Source: Sphingomonas lycopersici (GTDB lineage Bacteria > Pseudomonadota > Alphaproteobacteria > Sphingomonadales > Sphingomonadaceae). Taken from it: DNA of 64,000 nt. The stretch is from assembly GCF_026130605.1 (NCBI RefSeq), contig NZ_JANFAU010000009.1, positions 1 to 64,000 of the forward strand, read 5' to 3'. The translations under genes were made by a program, and so were the position numbers. Below are positions 61,567 to 64,000 of the stretch, in pieces (position 1 is the first letter of the stretch; every line of letters starts with the position of its first letter). Under the pieces are notes generated by a model. It searched no databases. It worked only from the letters and a program-made list of their open reading frames with translations, and was not told where the DNA came from.

Positions 61567-62518
61567 GTCTCGCCAGCAACCTGCCACACGCGAAACGCAT
61601 TCCCCTGCCCTTGCGCCACGAGCGGTTGCGCATCGTCGCTCACCAACGTCGGCAGCGCCGCTTCGACCGGCCGCGATTGCCGGACGGTGCGGATCTGGTC
61701 GGTACGCGCCTGAACCGTCGGGCCAGCGTCGAAAATGTCGCAATAACCCTCGTAGACGAAGCCCTCCGCCTGGAGCAGCTTCAGCGCCGGCGCCGAATTG
61801 TCGTGCGGCCGTCCGATCGCCGCGCGCGCCGCCGCGGGCAGCATGCTGGTGTAGATCGGATAGCGCGGCATCAGATCGGCGATGAACTGGTTGCCGTGCA
61901 TCGCATTGTGCAGATCCGCCTCGAGGAAGCCGCTGCCGAAGAATGGCCCCGCCACCGCCTCCCAGAACGGGCTCGACCCGTCTTCGACCCAGCCGCGCAG
62001 ATCGGCGATGACGGCATCGCCGAAGCGCCGGCGATGCTGGGCGATGAACATATAGCGGCTGCGCGCGAGCAACGCGCCGAGCCCGCCGGCGCGCGCATCG
62101 GGGTGGAGGAACAGCCCGCCGACCTCGGACGCGCCGTCGAAATCGTTGACGAGATGGAGGATCTCGGTCGAGAAACTACGGTCGAGATCGCGCGACACAT
62201 GCGTCACCCGGCTGACCTTGTAGCTGTAGAACGGCCATTTCGCGCCGAGCCGCGAAAACAAACTCGCGGTGCCGAGCACGCGGCCGTCCCCCGATTGAAG
62301 CACGAGGAGGTAGAATTCGTTCGCCGGCGTCGCGATATCGGCCGCGAGCGAAGCCTCGCTCCACGCGATCTTTTCGGCGAGGGTTTCGCGATCGGGGGGC
62401 AGATTGGTCATCCCGCCCCCGGTCAGCGCGGCAAGCGCGAGCAAGGCGTCGAGATCGTCGGCGCGCACCGGGCGCACGAACGGCAGGTCCGCGCTGCGAT
62501 CGAACCACGCCGGCGCGG

Positions 62519-62522
<4 letters not shown>
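61554..62522 (-). CDS. astA: Arginine N-succinyltransferase
   Basis: A 322-aa GNAT-fold enzyme that succinylates arginine with succinyl-CoA, the first step of the AST pathway. VRPVRADDLDALLALA opens AstA; LTGGGMTNLPPDRETLAEKI, SEVGGLFLHPDARAGGLGAL in part, and GYCDIFDAGPTVQA are family hallmarks. The GTG start overlaps the astB stop (GTGA). The last residues TRSG and the stop codon are encoded inside the palindromic repeat, replacing whatever tail the gene once had. Confidence 0.92.

Positions 62523-64000
<1,478 letters not shown>

Overview
The window looks like a piece of the chromosome of a sphingomonad (Sphingomonas or a close relative, Alphaproteobacteria). The evidence is high G+C coding DNA with long antisense shadow ORFs, four TonB-dependent receptors attached to carbohydrate or peptide clusters, an HRXXN sensor kinase paired with an SdrG-type receiver, and copies of a palindromic repeat (CCGTTCGCCCTG / TTCGACAAGCTC) of the sort scattered through sphingomonad intergenic DNA. 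No rRNA, tRNA, CRISPR array or phage module was seen.

Layout. (1) 1-2426: the edge of an IS5-like insertion sequence, then an HWE/HRXXN histidine kinase overlapping a single-domain response regulator, probably a branch of the general stress response. (2) 2510-8990: phosphate acquisition: a porin behind a Pho box, then pstS (its own Pho box), pstC, pstA, pstB and phoU. phoB and phoR are not here. (3) 9004-19603: a uronide/alpha-glycoside locus: a TonB receptor, mannonate dehydratase and GH2 glucuronidase-like operon; a divergent FadR-type GntR regulator; and an MFS transporter-GH31 operon whose last gene is arr (rifampin ADP-ribosyltransferase). Three similar operator-like palindromes tie the locus together. 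(4) 19603-22046: glpD and a GlpR-like repressor. (5) 22056-24271: a 74-aa protein, a pentapeptide-repeat protein and a class III CoA-transferase. (6) 24358-32151: a TonB receptor, an exported isopenicillin-N-epimerase-like PLP enzyme, a LysE exporter, an exported SxxK serine hydrolase and a membrane dipeptidase: peptide or D-amino-acid (possibly beta-lactam-like) utilisation. (7) 32302-34107: an aminotransferase, and an IlvM-like ACT protein behind a possible leader peptide and followed by a terminator.

(8) 34334-48820 is the most striking region: a TonB receptor followed by a chain of seven genes that overlap or nearly touch: GH78 alpha-L-rhamnosidase, carboxylesterase, acetyl-esterase-like hydrolase, tannase/feruloyl-esterase-like enzyme, acyl-CoA ligase, a small secreted protein and a GH3 beta-glucosidase. 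Together they read as a system that imports and dismantles acylated rhamnosyl-glucosyl phenolics and activates the released aromatic acid. (9) 48946-51261: a fourth TonB receptor behind a three-repeat Pho-box-like element. (10) 51301-59342: the matching L-rhamnose pathway: RhaT symporter, L-lactate dehydrogenase, rhamnulokinase, a fused aldolase/lactaldehyde dehydrogenase, L-rhamnose isomerase and a DeoR regulator. (11) 59343-61566: repeats, a DUF983 protein and a MocR-like regulator. (12) 61554-64000: the arginine succinyltransferase genes astD (cut by the window edge), astB and astA; the end of astA lies inside a palindromic repeat.

How the parts fit: rhamnose freed by GH78 can enter through RhaT, be isomerised, phosphorylated and split to DHAP and L-lactaldehyde; the fused dehydrogenase gives L-lactate and LldD takes it to pyruvate. 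Glucose comes from GH3, and the aromatic acid leaves as a CoA thioester. All functions are read from motifs and gene order only.
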